A stretch of DNA of 64,000 nucleotides, from contig NZ_JABSNL010000008.1 of assembly GCF_013294025.1 (NCBI RefSeq), positions 55,460 through 119,459 of the forward strand, read 5' to 3'. Both the position numbers and the translations under genes were made by a program. Below the pieces are notes generated by a model, which made no database searches, was not told where the DNA came from, and saw only the letters and a list, made by a program, of their open reading frames with translations. Origin of the DNA: Flavobacterium aeripolare (GTDB lineage: Bacteria; Bacteroidota; Bacteroidia; Flavobacteriales; Flavobacteriaceae). Positions 27,057-35,677 of this stretch are shown here, piece after piece; the first letter of the stretch is position 1; every line of letters starts with the position of its first letter.

Positions 27057-27159
27057 GCGTAAGGGATAGTAGCGGCATCCTTTTTATCTTGTTGTTCAAG
27101 ATGAAAAGATACAGCGAATAGCCCGGCCGTACTGTAACCTAGTGAAAGTACGGATACGC
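27057..27159 (+). ncRNA. Candidate structured RNA element, copy 1 (three-way junction)
   Basis: An outer stem GCGTA (27057-27061)/TACGC (27155-27159) encloses two hairpins. Hairpin 1 joins GGGATAGTAGCGGCATC (27063-27079) to GATACAGCGAATAGCCC, pairing apart from conserved G-A and A-G mismatches, and is capped by a 12-bp stem CTTTTTATCTTG/CAAGATGAAAAG with loop TTGTT. Hairpin 2 is CCGTACT (27127-27133)/AGTACGG (27147-27153). Copy 2 at 52069-52182 keeps the same plan with compensatory changes. It lies between two minus-strand genes, its likely sense strand being plus. It may belong to the known Flavo-1 motif; I cannot check. No function is known. Confidence 0.7.
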
Positions 27160-27220
27160 CCTAATCCTTATATTTAAAAGATTTGTAATTTGGTATTGCT
27201 TAATTATTCGCTTTTTTTAT

Positions 27221-28849
27221 TTATTTCAAATTCCCATCAGAAAAGCGTTTTCTAATTTCTTTTTTGTCAAATTTACCCACGCTCGTTTTGGGGATTTCGT
27301 CAAGATAGACATAATCTTTGGGGATTTGGTATTTTACAAAATCCCTATCTAAAAACGCCATTAGTTCCTCGTTTGTGGTTGGGTTTTCTTTATTGATCAA
27401 TACAATTGAAGCCAGTGGTTTTTCGACCCATTTTTCATCTGGGATAGCGATTACCGCCGCCTCTTTAATATTAGGGTGCGCCATTAAAGCCGACTCTAAA
27501 GCAACACTCGAAATCCACTCGCCACCGCTTTTTATAAGGTCCTTTGTACGGTCTTTTATTTCCATATACCCGTCTGGATCGATGGTGCTCACATCGCCGG
27601 TTTTAAACCAGCCGTCAGCTGTAAAACTCTCTTGATTGTTTGTTTTAAAATACGAATTGATTACCCATGCCCCTTTTATTTGTAACTCTCCCATTGTTTT
27701 ACCATCTGAAGGAGCGAGGCTACCGTCGTCACTCATAATCCTGATTTCGACTCCTGGAAAGGCAATTCCTTGCTTAGCGCGAATGTTTAATTGCTCACTA
27801 ACAGGCAGCTCTAAGTGATGCGGCTGCAATCGCGAAACGGTTCCTAACGGAGAGGTTTCTGTCATGCCCCAAGCTTGTGCGCCTTTTATACCAAAATCAC
27901 GTTCAAAGTCTTCAATTAAACTTTTAGGCAACGCTGAACCGCCCACAAGATATTCCTTTAATGACAGTTTCTCCTTAGGTGGATTTGCTTTCATAGCATG
28001 GTAGACGCCAAGCCAAATCGTAGGTACGCCGTTTGCTTTAGTCACTTTCTCTGCTTGTAAAATATCAATTAACGCTTCGGGCTGTAAGTTGGATGAGGGC
28101 AGCACCATATTTGAACCAGACAGCAAACACAAATAAGGAAATCCCCATGCCATCACGTGAAATTGAGGCACAATTAGCAAAAGCGTATCCTCGTTACTGA
28201 AATTTCCCGCGTTAGGAGAGACAATATTTGAAGCATGCAAATAAGTGGAACGATGCGAGTATAAAACGCCTTTAGGCAAGCCCGTGGTTCCGCTGGTGTA
28301 GCACATTCCGCAAGCGTCGTTCTCATTTAAAACAGGCCATATAAAATCTTCCGATTCCTCTGCTAGTAAATCTTCGTAGTGAATAACATTGGGTAAAGTG
28401 GTTGTGAAATTTGCTGGAGCATTGAGTAATACATAGCATTCTACTGTTTCAAGTAGCGAAGCAATTTTTTCTAGTAAGGGCACTAGTGTGGCATCAACAA
28501 AGATCACACGGTCTTCAGAGTTATTGATAATATACTCCGTTTGACTACTTGAAAGTCTAATATTTATAGGGTGACACACCGCGCCTATCCCTGATATGCC
28601 GTAATACAATTCAACATGAGGGGCATGATTCCAGGCAAAAGTGCCCACCATATCTCCTGGCTTGATTCTGAGTTTGTTCTGTAAAGCATTCGCTAGTTTT
28701 TTACAACGCTTGTACATGTCCCTAAAACTATATTCGTGGCGACTACCATCTGGCAAGTAGCTTATTATTTTTTTATGATGGTACACACTGTTACCATATT
28801 CTAGAATAGTTGTTGTTGTAAGCGGGTAATCCATCATTAAGCTTTCCAT
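27221..28849 (-). CDS. Acyl-CoA synthetase, long/medium-chain fatty-acid type
   Basis: A 542-residue member of the adenylate-forming family. The AMP-binding signature YTSGTTGLPKGVLYSH, the hinge WFKTGDVSTIDPDGYMEIKDR and the C-terminal catalytic lysine region PKTSVGKFDKKEIR are intact. It activates a fatty or aryl carboxylic acid with ATP and CoA; the overall sequence resembles AlkK-type medium/long-chain ligases. No other fatty-acid genes are close, so the substrate cannot be narrowed. Confidence 0.92.
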   Translation of the reverse strand: MESLMMDYPLTTTTILEYGNSVYHHKKIISYLPDGSRHEYSFRDMYKRCKKLANALQNKLRIKPGDMVGTFAWNHAPHVELYYGISGIGAVCHPINIRLSSSQTEYIINNSEDRVIFVDATLVPLLEKIASLLETVECYVLLNAPANFTTTLPNVIHYEDLLAEESEDFIWPVLNENDACGMCYTSGTTGLPKGVLYSHRSTYLHASNIVSPNAGNFSNEDTLLLIVPQFHVMAWGFPYLCLLSGSNMVLPSSNLQPEALIDILQAEKVTKANGVPTIWLGVYHAMKANPPKEKLSLKEYLVGGSALPKSLIEDFERDFGIKGAQAWGMTETSPLGTVSRLQPHHLELPVSEQLNIRAKQGIAFPGVEIRIMSDDGSLAPSDGKTMGELQIKGAWVINSYFKTNNQESFTADGWFKTGDVSTIDPDGYMEIKDRTKDLIKSGGEWISSVALESALMAHPNIKEAAVIAIPDEKWVEKPLASIVLINKENPTTNEELMAFLDRDFVKYQIPKDYVYLDEIPKTSVGKFDKKEIRKRFSDGNLK

Positions 28850-29165
28850 TCTATGTGTTTTAAAAGGTTTGTATGTCGCTTTGCTAGCTGATGTTCAATG
28901 TTTTTATTGATCGAAAAAAAGCTTTGAAGCGGCTACTTTACTCGCTATTATTTAACTTTTTTAGGGTGTTTTGCCAACAATTTAATTAGTTAAAAAAAAC
29001 TAAGATGTAAGACGTAACATTAGAAATCACAGGCCACAAGCTTTCTCAAATATAAAGTAAAATTCAGAAATAGATTGTATTTTTAAAGGCAATACTTGAT
29101 GTACCTAAATCATTTTATAAAAAAAGAGGAAACCGTAGCTTCCTCTTTTTTATTACTCATTATCA
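28850..29165. other. Intergenic region, upstream of the acyl-CoA synthetase
   Basis: Holds the terminator at 29121-29150 and otherwise only AT-rich DNA with no gene seen; the acyl-CoA synthetase promoter must be here, on the minus strand. Confidence 0.6.
29121..29150 (-). terminator. Terminator of the small lipoprotein gene
   Basis: AAAAAGAGGAA (29121-29131), 8-base loop, TTCCTCTTTTT (29140-29150). The stem is flanked by A and T runs and could work on both strands; it lies 15 bases after the minus-strand lipoprotein stop. Confidence 0.8.
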
Positions 29166-29645
29166 TTACTCTTTACAAGCAACTTTATCAAACTTATATT
29201 TGACTCTTTCAAAATCAATAGGTTTTCCTTTTACAAAGTAAGAAGCCCCCATGGTAGTTTGGATTTCGCCATTTCCTAATATTAATTGGTCTCCTTTTTT
29301 CAAGAAGGCCATTGGGTTTTTATATGTTTTCTCTTTATAGTCTCCCTGAATAAAAGTGTAGCTAGCATACAGTGTATCTCCTTTAAATTCTCCTGCAAGA
29401 TTCCCTTGTTTTGTGGGCATGTTTTCTATAGTCATTTTCATGTCACCTGTTATTTGCCCGTTATCAAGGGTGTTCAGTTTTAATAGCAGAGTATCTTGTT
29501 CATAAATTGCTTGATAGCAGTCTGAACTTACCGTTTTTTGAACTGCAAGCTCTGCTGGTGTTTCTGCTTTTTCTTCTTGATTATTTTTACAACTTTGAAG
29601 CGCTATGCAAGATAGAGCGAAACAAAAAAGACTGATTTTTTTCAT
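29166..29645 (-). CDS. Small lipoprotein, unknown function
   Basis: A 159-residue protein with an SPII signal (MKKISLFCFALSCIALQSC, Cys19 as lipidation site) and an acidic linker. The rest is beta-rich with pattern LNTLDNGQITGDMKMTIENMP and FKGDTLYASYTF, like small Bacteroidota lipoproteins that carry a beta-sandwich. I recognise no catalytic residues. It stands alone. Confidence 0.8.
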   Translation of the reverse strand: MKKISLFCFALSCIALQSCKNNQEEKAETPAELAVQKTVSSDCYQAIYEQDTLLLKLNTLDNGQITGDMKMTIENMPTKQGNLAGEFKGDTLYASYTFIQGDYKEKTYKNPMAFLKKGDQLILGNGEIQTTMGASYFVKGKPIDFERVKYKFDKVACKE

Positions 29646-29821
29646 ATTGATGTTTTTTGATTACTATTTATTCATTGGCGAAAGCCTACGCTAATTTAGT
29701 CATTATTCTTAACTTAATGAATCCTTATGACGAACAATTTTAGACTTTTGTAACAAGTGCTTGTTCTAGCTTTTCTTGATCCTTTGCAAAACAAAATAAT
29801 TTTAATATTGTATTAGTAGTT

Positions 29822-29829
29822 TATCTTTG
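29822..29829 (+). promoter_or_regulatory. -7-like box upstream of the efflux remnant
   Basis: TATCTTTG fits TAnnTTTG, 11 bases before the TTG of the remnant reading frame. A TTG at 29808-29810 is too close to serve as the -33 box. It might drive the remnant and the symporter-like gene behind it. Confidence 0.35.
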
Positions 29830-29839
29830 CATAGTTATT

Positions 29840-30109
29840 TTGCGCATCATAGTAATGCCTTTGGAGGAAGCGATTTTGCAAGCAATTTTCACCAGAATAC
29901 GCCCTATTTTAATGATTGCATTAATGGGATCAATGCAATTATTGCCCGCAGCACTTTCATCAGGTATGGGATCAGAAGTCCAAAAACCGCTAGCAATTAT
30001 GATTGTAGGTGGATTAATATTCTGTATGTTGTTATCTTTGACGGTGCTTCCTCAAATTTACTATTTAGCCTATAAAAAATCAGAACAAAAAAATGAAAAT
30101 AAAGATTGA
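29840..30109 (+). pseudogene. C-terminal remnant of a CusA/CzcA-type RND efflux pump
   Basis: The 89-residue frame matches only the last part of a heavy-metal RND permease: EEAILQAIFTRIRPILMIALMGS, then SGMGSEVQKPLAIMIVGG and LTVLPQIYYL, the final membrane helices of such pumps. Full-length pumps have about 1000 residues, so more than 900 are missing; no other part of the gene is found upstream. The frame has no stops, and its end overlaps the next gene by 17 bases. The deletion was therefore clean, and the tail may still be translated by accident of the operon. Confidence 0.85.
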
Positions 30110-31052
30110 TAAATTCGTTCTCGCCATAGTGATTACCCTTTTTCTAGCGTACTTATTTCCGCAGTTTGGGGGTAAATCAAGTCCGTTAGATTTAGACAAA
30201 ATGGCGAGTATAGGAATTTCACTGCTGTTTTTTTTCTACGGACTTAAATTAAGCCCGGAGCAAATAAAAAGCGGATTAGTAAACTGGAAACTGCATCTGT
30301 TGGTGCAGGCTTCCACTTTTTTACTATTTCCTATAATTGTATTGTTGTTTTATCCTTTAATGCAAACAGAAAATACTAAAACCATTTGGTTGGCTTTTTT
30401 CTTTATTGCTTCCCTCCCATCTACTGTTTCATCAAGTGTGGTTATGGTTTCAATCGCAAAAGGAAACATTCCTGCAGCCATTTTTAATGCCAGTATTTCA
30501 GGATTGATTGGGATAGCGATAACACCATTATGGATGGGTTTCTTTTTGAATAGTAAAGAGGCAAACTTCGATTTAAGCAGCATCTATTTTAAATTAATCA
30601 CCGAAGTTTTAGCTCCTGTAATTGTTGGATTGCTATTGCACCGTTTTCTAGGAAAACTAGCTGCTAAGTACAACAGCTACTTGACGACCTTTGACAAATC
30701 AGTAATTTTATTAATCATCTATAAGACTTATGCCACTTCATTTGAGGAAGGTATTTTTAGCATTTTGAGCCTAACAAACCTTGCTCTTATTGCAATATGT
30801 GTGCTGGCATTATTTTATTGCGTTTATCTTACCATTGGTTTAATTGCTAATAAACTACAGTTCAAACACAAGGATCGCATTACAGCACAATTTTGTGGAA
30901 CTAAAAAATCACTTGTTCACGGAACTATTTTTTCGAAAATACTCTTTCAAAATGTAGCTGCCATGGGAATTATCTTGCTGCCTTTAATGATTTTTCACGG
31001 AATACAGATTTTTGTTATTAGTATTATTGCTAATAAATACGCTAAAGAATAA
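30093..31052 (+). CDS. Bile acid:sodium symporter-like membrane carrier
   Basis: A 319-residue protein with about ten membrane spans, typical of the SBF-like family (PF13593 type), which includes YfeH/YocS-like carriers. FYGLKLSPEQIKSG and ASLPSTVSSSVVMVSIAKGN near residue 115, the latter part of the crossover region, are typical. It probably moves an organic anion with sodium. It overlaps the end of the efflux remnant by 17 bases. Confidence 0.86.
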   Translation: MKIKIDKFVLAIVITLFLAYLFPQFGGKSSPLDLDKMASIGISLLFFFYGLKLSPEQIKSGLVNWKLHLLVQASTFLLFPIIVLLFYPLMQTENTKTIWLAFFFIASLPSTVSSSVVMVSIAKGNIPAAIFNASISGLIGIAITPLWMGFFLNSKEANFDLSSIYFKLITEVLAPVIVGLLLHRFLGKLAAKYNSYLTTFDKSVILLIIYKTYATSFEEGIFSILSLTNLALIAICVLALFYCVYLTIGLIANKLQFKHKDRITAQFCGTKKSLVHGTIFSKILFQNVAAMGIILLPLMIFHGIQIFVISIIANKYAKE

Positions 31053-31119
31053 CTCCCATTAATTCTTACACACAGCTTAAGTATTTGTTAATAGAAGCCA
31101 GATTTAAAAACGACTTGAT

Positions 31120-31127
31120 TAATTTTG
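31120..31127 (+). promoter_or_regulatory. -7-like box upstream of the 195-residue gene
   Basis: TAATTTTG fits TAnnTTTG, 39 bases before the ATG at 31167. No -33 box was identified. Confidence 0.35.
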
Positions 31128-31166
31128 TATTGAAATAAATCATACCCTAAAATCTATTTTTTATTA

Positions 31167-31754
31167 ATGAATCATCTTGACAAAGCTAATTTTATCGAAC
31201 AAGACACTTTTATCTATTGCCTAGAAGGCGTTGCTGATGTAGAAATAGCAACAGAAACTGAGGTAGTCGTTAATTTAGAGCAACTCGCTTTTAACTATGG
31301 TGTGGCAAGTATTTATAAAACTTGTGATACTATTGAAGGTCTTGAGGACAGCTTGAACGCCTTGATTTATGACGATCATGGTTTCAAGGATTACGAAATC
31401 ATCTATCTCGTTATGAAAGGAGAAGAGAATAGCATTTGCTTGAATGATTATTTCTACACTCTTGATGAAATAGCCGAAATTTTTGAAGGTAAATTGACGG
31501 GTAAAATAGTCCATTTTGCCAATTCAAAAGTCCTAGACCTAAGCTCAGACGAAGCACAGTTTTTTATAGATGTTACTGGCGCCAAAGCCATTTCAGGCTA
31601 TGGTACCGCATTTAATAGTTTGACGAGTATTAATCTTGACAAAGCATTTTTTAGTTTTTTTAAAGAGAATGATAACGTATTTGAAATCGTAGAAGAGCTG
31701 CATCAAAAAAATTACGATTTATGTAAGCTTCTCGATTTTAGATTATATTACTAA
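31167..31754 (+). CDS. Unknown protein, possibly CHAT/caspase-like (DUF6642-like)
   Basis: A 195-residue soluble protein. It has alternating strands and helices: DYEIIYLVMKGEEN, then LNDYFYTLDEIAEIFEGKL, KIVHFANSKVLD, and TGAKAISGYGTAFN. This order resembles the caspase/CHAT fold, where the catalytic His follows the IVHFA-like strand. The expected cysteine after AISGY is missing, so it may be inactive. I believe it belongs to DUF6642, from memory only. It is a single gene facing the minus-strand RraA-like gene, with an end-to-end gap of 32 bases. Confidence 0.7.
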   Translation: MNHLDKANFIEQDTFIYCLEGVADVEIATETEVVVNLEQLAFNYGVASIYKTCDTIEGLEDSLNALIYDDHGFKDYEIIYLVMKGEENSICLNDYFYTLDEIAEIFEGKLTGKIVHFANSKVLDLSSDEAQFFIDVTGAKAISGYGTAFNSLTSINLDKAFFSFFKENDNVFEIVEELHQKNYDLCKLLDFRLYY

Positions 31755-31786
31755 AATTACAAGGAACTTCTTGTTGTAAAAGCCGT

Positions 31787-32509
31787 TTACTCATTTTCTT
31801 TTAGCTTTCGCCAAAGCGCAAATTCTGCTACCCATTTTTCGTTTGTTGCTGGATACAAACCAATCACGGCGTTTCCTTCCTGTACTTTTTCTAGCACAAA
31901 ATCTTCAAACAAGGTCATTTCGATACATTCACTGGCTACTTCGTCAACAATATGTGCGGGAATTACCATCACACCATCATCATCACCCACAAGAACATCA
32001 CCCGGAAAAACGGCTACATCACCACAAGCAATAGGCACATTTATATCGAGCGCTTCATGTAACGTGAGGTTGGTGGGAGCACTTGGTCTTGAATGATAGG
32101 AAGGGATGGCGAGCTTAGCGATATTAGCCGAATCTCTAAAACCGCCGTCTGTTACAACTCCTGCAACACCACGTACCATTAATCTAGTTACTAAAATGTC
32201 GCCACCTGAAGCCGCGCGTGCATCTTTGCGGCTATCAATTACAAGCACATGACCCGCAGGACAATTCTCTACCGCCACACGCTGCGGATGATCGGCATTT
32301 CTAAAAACGGTAATTGGGTTGCGATCTTCACGAGCTGGGATTGATCGCAACGTATACGCCTCACCTACCATATTAGGCTTCCCTAATTGTAATGGTTTTA
32401 CATCTTGAATAAACTGGTTTTTAAACCCTTTTTTAAACAAGCAAGTTGCGATTGTTGGTGTACTTATTGATTGTAATTTTGCTTTGGTTGCTGCTGATAA
32501 TCCTGCCAT
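31787..32509 (-). CDS. RraA/HMG-aldolase-like protein
   Basis: A 240-residue member of the RraA-like family (often misnamed dimethylmenaquinone methyltransferase). PAGHVLVIDSRKDARAASGGDILV, VVTDGGFRD, and GDVLVGDDDGVMVIP are all family signatures; the Arg-Asp pair of TDGGFRD is the metal/substrate site of the aldolase members. Likely an HMG/CHA aldolase or oxaloacetate decarboxylase in the cytosol. It is not a true RNase E regulator, which is about 160 residues. Confidence 0.87.
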   Translation of the reverse strand: MAGLSAATKAKLQSISTPTIATCLFKKGFKNQFIQDVKPLQLGKPNMVGEAYTLRSIPAREDRNPITVFRNADHPQRVAVENCPAGHVLVIDSRKDARAASGGDILVTRLMVRGVAGVVTDGGFRDSANIAKLAIPSYHSRPSAPTNLTLHEALDINVPIACGDVAVFPGDVLVGDDDGVMVIPAHIVDEVASECIEMTLFEDFVLEKVQEGNAVIGLYPATNEKWVAEFALWRKLKENE

Positions 32510-32861
32510 TTGTAGTGCGTTTTAATAAAAAACTAAGGTATTCATTTTTGGTTAACCAATTTGTAAATCAATCATTTTTTTATGAACCTTTGTAAAGTCG
32601 TAGATTCTTAGCGCGTAATTCTTTCTTATACTCATTTCTAAACTATCTTTATACAAATTTAAAAATGCAGCTGTTTACTTAGTAAGCCAAGATACTGTTT
32701 TATGCAATCGTGCTAGCAGCAGTCCAATTTTATCATGCTAATCACTTATTCGAACAATAATCTAGCTACTATTTAAAACCTAGATTGCATTTTTTACGTA
32801 AATTTTGTCAGTAATCGCAAGGACAACCGTCTATTAAAATAGGATTAATATAAAAAACAAA
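32510..32861. other. Divergent intergenic region
   Basis: A 352-base region between divergent genes (RraA-like and rhodanese). It contains the palindrome at 32548-32559; no coding frame or hairpin terminator was seen. Both promoters should be here, but no clear TAnnTTTG box was found in the right place. Confidence 0.55.
32548..32559. promoter_or_regulatory. Perfect 12-bp palindrome, possible operator
   Basis: TTGGTTAACCAA lies 39 bases upstream of the RraA-like start on the minus strand. The position is suitable for an operator, but no partner regulator is nearby. Confidence 0.3.
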
Positions 32862-33356
32862 ATGAGAAAGAGCCTCTATTTTTTACCCCTTTTATTTTCT
32901 TTTGCTTTATCAGCACAGCAATCAATTCCGCGGGTATTGAAGTTGCTTAATAAAGAATCTGTTCCTTATATAAAGGTAGCCGAGTTAAAAGAGAAGAAAA
33001 ACCTTGTATACCTTGATGCTCGCGAACCAAAAGAATATCAAGTAAGCCATATAAAAGAGGCATTGTTTGTGGGTTATGACGATTTTAAAAGTGATGTTGT
33101 TACCACTAAAATAAAAGATAAAAGCACGCCTATTGTGGTGTACTGCTCTATAGGTGTACGTAGTGAAAACATAGGTGAGAAGTTACAAAAGTTAGGTTAT
33201 ACTAATGTGTACAATCTTTACGGCGGCATATTTGAATATAAAAATGAAGGCGGAACGGTATACAACAGTCAAAATCAAGCAACAGATAGTGTGCATACGT
33301 ACAACAAAAAATGGAGCAAGTATTTAACTAAAGGTAAAAAGGTATATGAAAAATAA
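32862..33356 (+). CDS. Exported rhodanese-like protein
   Basis: A 164-residue protein with a signal peptide (MRKSLYFLPLLFSFALSA/QQ). One rhodanese domain (about 35-130) has YLDAREPKEYQVSHI and the active-site loop CSIGVR with Cys95. The loop has six residues, which suits sulfurtransferases. It should act in the periplasm on sulfur (or possibly arsenic/selenium) compounds. The next gene starts 11 bases before its stop. It opens a long same-strand cluster. Confidence 0.86.
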   Translation: MRKSLYFLPLLFSFALSAQQSIPRVLKLLNKESVPYIKVAELKEKKNLVYLDAREPKEYQVSHIKEALFVGYDDFKSDVVTTKIKDKSTPIVVYCSIGVRSENIGEKLQKLGYTNVYNLYGGIFEYKNEGGTVYNSQNQATDSVHTYNKKWSKYLTKGKKVYEK

Positions 33357-33957
33357 AGCATTAATCATTTTTACTCGAAATCCAGAACTTGGAAAGGTAA
33401 AAACACGCTTGGCTAAAACCATAGGTGATAAAAGAACGCTTGAAATTTATAAAGAATTATTACTACATACTAGAAACGAAACGCAATATATTGATTGTGA
33501 TAAATTCTTGTTTTACGATACTACAATAGTTGAAAACGACATCTGGTCAAGAGCGCATTTTAATAAAGAATTACAAACTCCAGGAGATTTGGGCACTAAA
33601 ATGCAAGCTGCTTTTGATTCCTTATTTAATAAAGGGTATGATCATTGTGTCGTAGTGGGCAGCGATTTATTTGACTTAAAAGCAGGCATTATTGAGTCGG
33701 CTTTTAATGCTTTACAAAATAATGATGCTGTAGTGGGACCTGCAGAAGATGGTGGTTATTATTTATTAGGTTTAAACCAAAGCACTCCAGCGGTTTTTAC
33801 TAACAAAGAATGGGGAACAGCTACCGTTTTTAAATCCACAATGAACGATTTAGAAAAGCTGCAAGTAAAGCTATTAGCCACTTTAAACGACATCGATACC
33901 TTTGAGGATCTTGAGCGCAGTGGCTACAATGTTGACTTAATTAAACATAAACTATAA
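33346..33957 (+). CDS. DUF2064 / TIGR04282-family glycosyltransferase-like protein
   Basis: A 203-residue soluble protein with the nucleotidyl/glycosyltransferase-A pattern: IIFTRNPELGKVKTRLAKTIG at the start, VVVGSDLFDL as the DxD-like strand, and GPAEDGGYYLLGL. This family (TIGR04282) was named because it lies in arsenosugar biosynthesis loci; the reaction is not established to my knowledge. Start overlaps rhodanese by 11 bases. A second DUF2064 protein occurs at 55264-55959. Confidence 0.88.
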   Translation: MKNKALIIFTRNPELGKVKTRLAKTIGDKRTLEIYKELLLHTRNETQYIDCDKFLFYDTTIVENDIWSRAHFNKELQTPGDLGTKMQAAFDSLFNKGYDHCVVVGSDLFDLKAGIIESAFNALQNNDAVVGPAEDGGYYLLGLNQSTPAVFTNKEWGTATVFKSTMNDLEKLQVKLLATLNDIDTFEDLERSGYNVDLIKHKL

Positions 33958-33964
33958 TAAGAAC

Positions 33965-34837
33965 ATGGAAAAATATAGTACCATTTTTTTAGAATCCTAC
34001 AGTGGATACTTTAATTATCTTAAAAACGAAATCCTGTACTGGAAGTGGGATAACTATTTTTACGGTTTGTTGAGTATTTCGCTTATTGTGTGGTTGCTAG
34101 AAATTGCATTTCCATGGCGTAAAAACCAAGCAGTTTTTAGAAAAGATTTCTGGCTCGACTTATTTTATTTATTCTTTAATTTCTTTCTACTGAATTTGAT
34201 TCTGCTTATCGCTTTATCGAATGTTACAGCTACACTAATTAATGACTTTTTACTGCTCTTTGGTTTAGAATTGCAGCCTATTCAATTATTTTCTATCGAA
34301 AATTTATCTCGTCCTACGGCTTTATTTTTGTTTTTTATTATTAGTGATTTTATACAATGGAATGTACATAGAATGTTGCATACTTTTCCGTTTTTATGGA
34401 AAATACACAAAACACACCACAGTATTAAGGAGATGGGTTTTGCAGCTCACTTTAGATACAACTGGATGGAACCTATTGTCTATAAGTCTATTTTATACAT
34501 TCCTATTATTTTGATAGGTGGTTTCAATGTACAAGATGTATTTATCGTGCATTTTATAACGATTGCAATAGGACACTTGAACCACGCAAACATTGGCTGG
34601 GATTACGGAATTCTCAAATATGTATTCAATAACCCTAAAATGCACATTTGGCATCACAGTAAAGTAATTCCTAATCGTAACGGAGTCAATTTTGGTATTT
34701 CTTTGAGTTTGTGGGACTACCTTTTTAGAACAGATTACATCCCTAAAGATGGCCGCGATATCGAGCTAGGATTTAGCGATGATAACGAATTTCCAGAAGA
34801 CTTTTTAAAGCAAGAATTTTATCCTTTAAAAAAATAA
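33965..34837 (+). CDS. Sterol desaturase / fatty acid hydroxylase superfamily protein
   Basis: A 290-residue membrane protein with about four spans and the di-iron histidine boxes HRMLH, HKTHHS and HIWHHS, as well as an additional HLNHAN. The superfamily hydroxylates or desaturates lipids with O2. The substrate cannot be told; in a cluster with glycosyltransferases it may modify a lipid carrier or the acyl part of a glycolipid. It starts 7 bases after the DUF2064 gene. Confidence 0.88.
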   Translation: MEKYSTIFLESYSGYFNYLKNEILYWKWDNYFYGLLSISLIVWLLEIAFPWRKNQAVFRKDFWLDLFYLFFNFFLLNLILLIALSNVTATLINDFLLLFGLELQPIQLFSIENLSRPTALFLFFIISDFIQWNVHRMLHTFPFLWKIHKTHHSIKEMGFAAHFRYNWMEPIVYKSILYIPIILIGGFNVQDVFIVHFITIAIGHLNHANIGWDYGILKYVFNNPKMHIWHHSKVIPNRNGVNFGISLSLWDYLFRTDYIPKDGRDIELGFSDDNEFPEDFLKQEFYPLKK

Positions 34838-34903
34838 TTTTTTTTTTGTCAGGAATCCAATAATACGCAGTCTATATAATCAGTAACATAAAATAATAAG
34901 AAA

Positions 34904-35677
34904 ATGAAAAAAGTAATTATAGCCCTTATGTTTGTACCCTTAATTTCATGTGGTAAAACAAAATCAGCAGCACCAGAAACAACTACAACTACAGTAGTAA
35001 CACCAACTGAGATGCAAGTTGACACAGATGTAAAAAGCATAAACCACGCTAAATGGAATGCATTATTACAAAAAAATGTAACTAAATCAGGAAAAGTAAA
35101 TTACAGTGCCTTTAGAAAAGACAGCAAAGAACTATCAAGTTATTTAAGTGAGCTTGCTGCAAATGTGCCTACCTCTTCTACTTCTAGAAAAGCAACTCTT
35201 GCTTACTGGATTAATGCTTACAACGCATACACAGTAAAGTTAATCATTGATAATTACCCTGTTAAAAGTATTAAAGATATCAAAGATCCATGGGGAACTA
35301 AATTCATCACATTAGGGTCTAAAAAATATAGTTTAGAAGAAATCGAACACCAAATTCTTAGAAAAATGGATGAGCCTCGCATTCACTTTGCGATCAACTG
35401 TGCTTCATTTTCTTGTCCTAACTTATTAAATCAAGCGTATACTGAAGCAAATTTAGAATCACAATTAAATAGTGTGACTAAATCGTTCATTAACGACAAG
35501 TCTAAAAACACAATTACAGCATCTAAGATTGAAATTTCAAAAATCTTTGACTGGTTTGGGGATGACTTCAAGAAAAAAGGGTCTATAATTGACTTTTTCA
35601 ATAAATACAGTGCCGTTAAAATTAGCAGTAACGCAAAAATTACTTTCAAAGACTACAACTGGAGTTTGAATGAATAA
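34904..35677 (+). CDS. DUF547 lipoprotein
   Basis: A 257-residue protein with lipobox LISC (Cys17), a Thr/Pro-rich linker and a DUF547 domain (about 60-220) showing AYWINAYNAYTVKLI, then HFAINCASFSCPNL, which are the defining stretches with conserved Asn and Cys. DUF547 proteins are often near arsenosugar glycosyltransferases, but their function is unknown. It is tethered to the periplasmic side. The following gene overlaps its end by 8 bases. Confidence 0.88.
   Translation: MKKVIIALMFVPLISCGKTKSAAPETTTTTVVTPTEMQVDTDVKSINHAKWNALLQKNVTKSGKVNYSAFRKDSKELSSYLSELAANVPTSSTSRKATLAYWINAYNAYTVKLIIDNYPVKSIKDIKDPWGTKFITLGSKKYSLEEIEHQILRKMDEPRIHFAINCASFSCPNLLNQAYTEANLESQLNSVTKSFINDKSKNTITASKIEISKIFDWFGDDFKKKGSIIDFFNKYSAVKISSNAKITFKDYNWSLNE

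Noticed and set aside
31787..32509. RNase E inhibitor RraA or menaquinone methyltransferase
   Set aside because: It is longer than true RraA, has the aldolase-type TDGGFRD motif and no SAM-binding motif; RraA-like aldolase is the better label.
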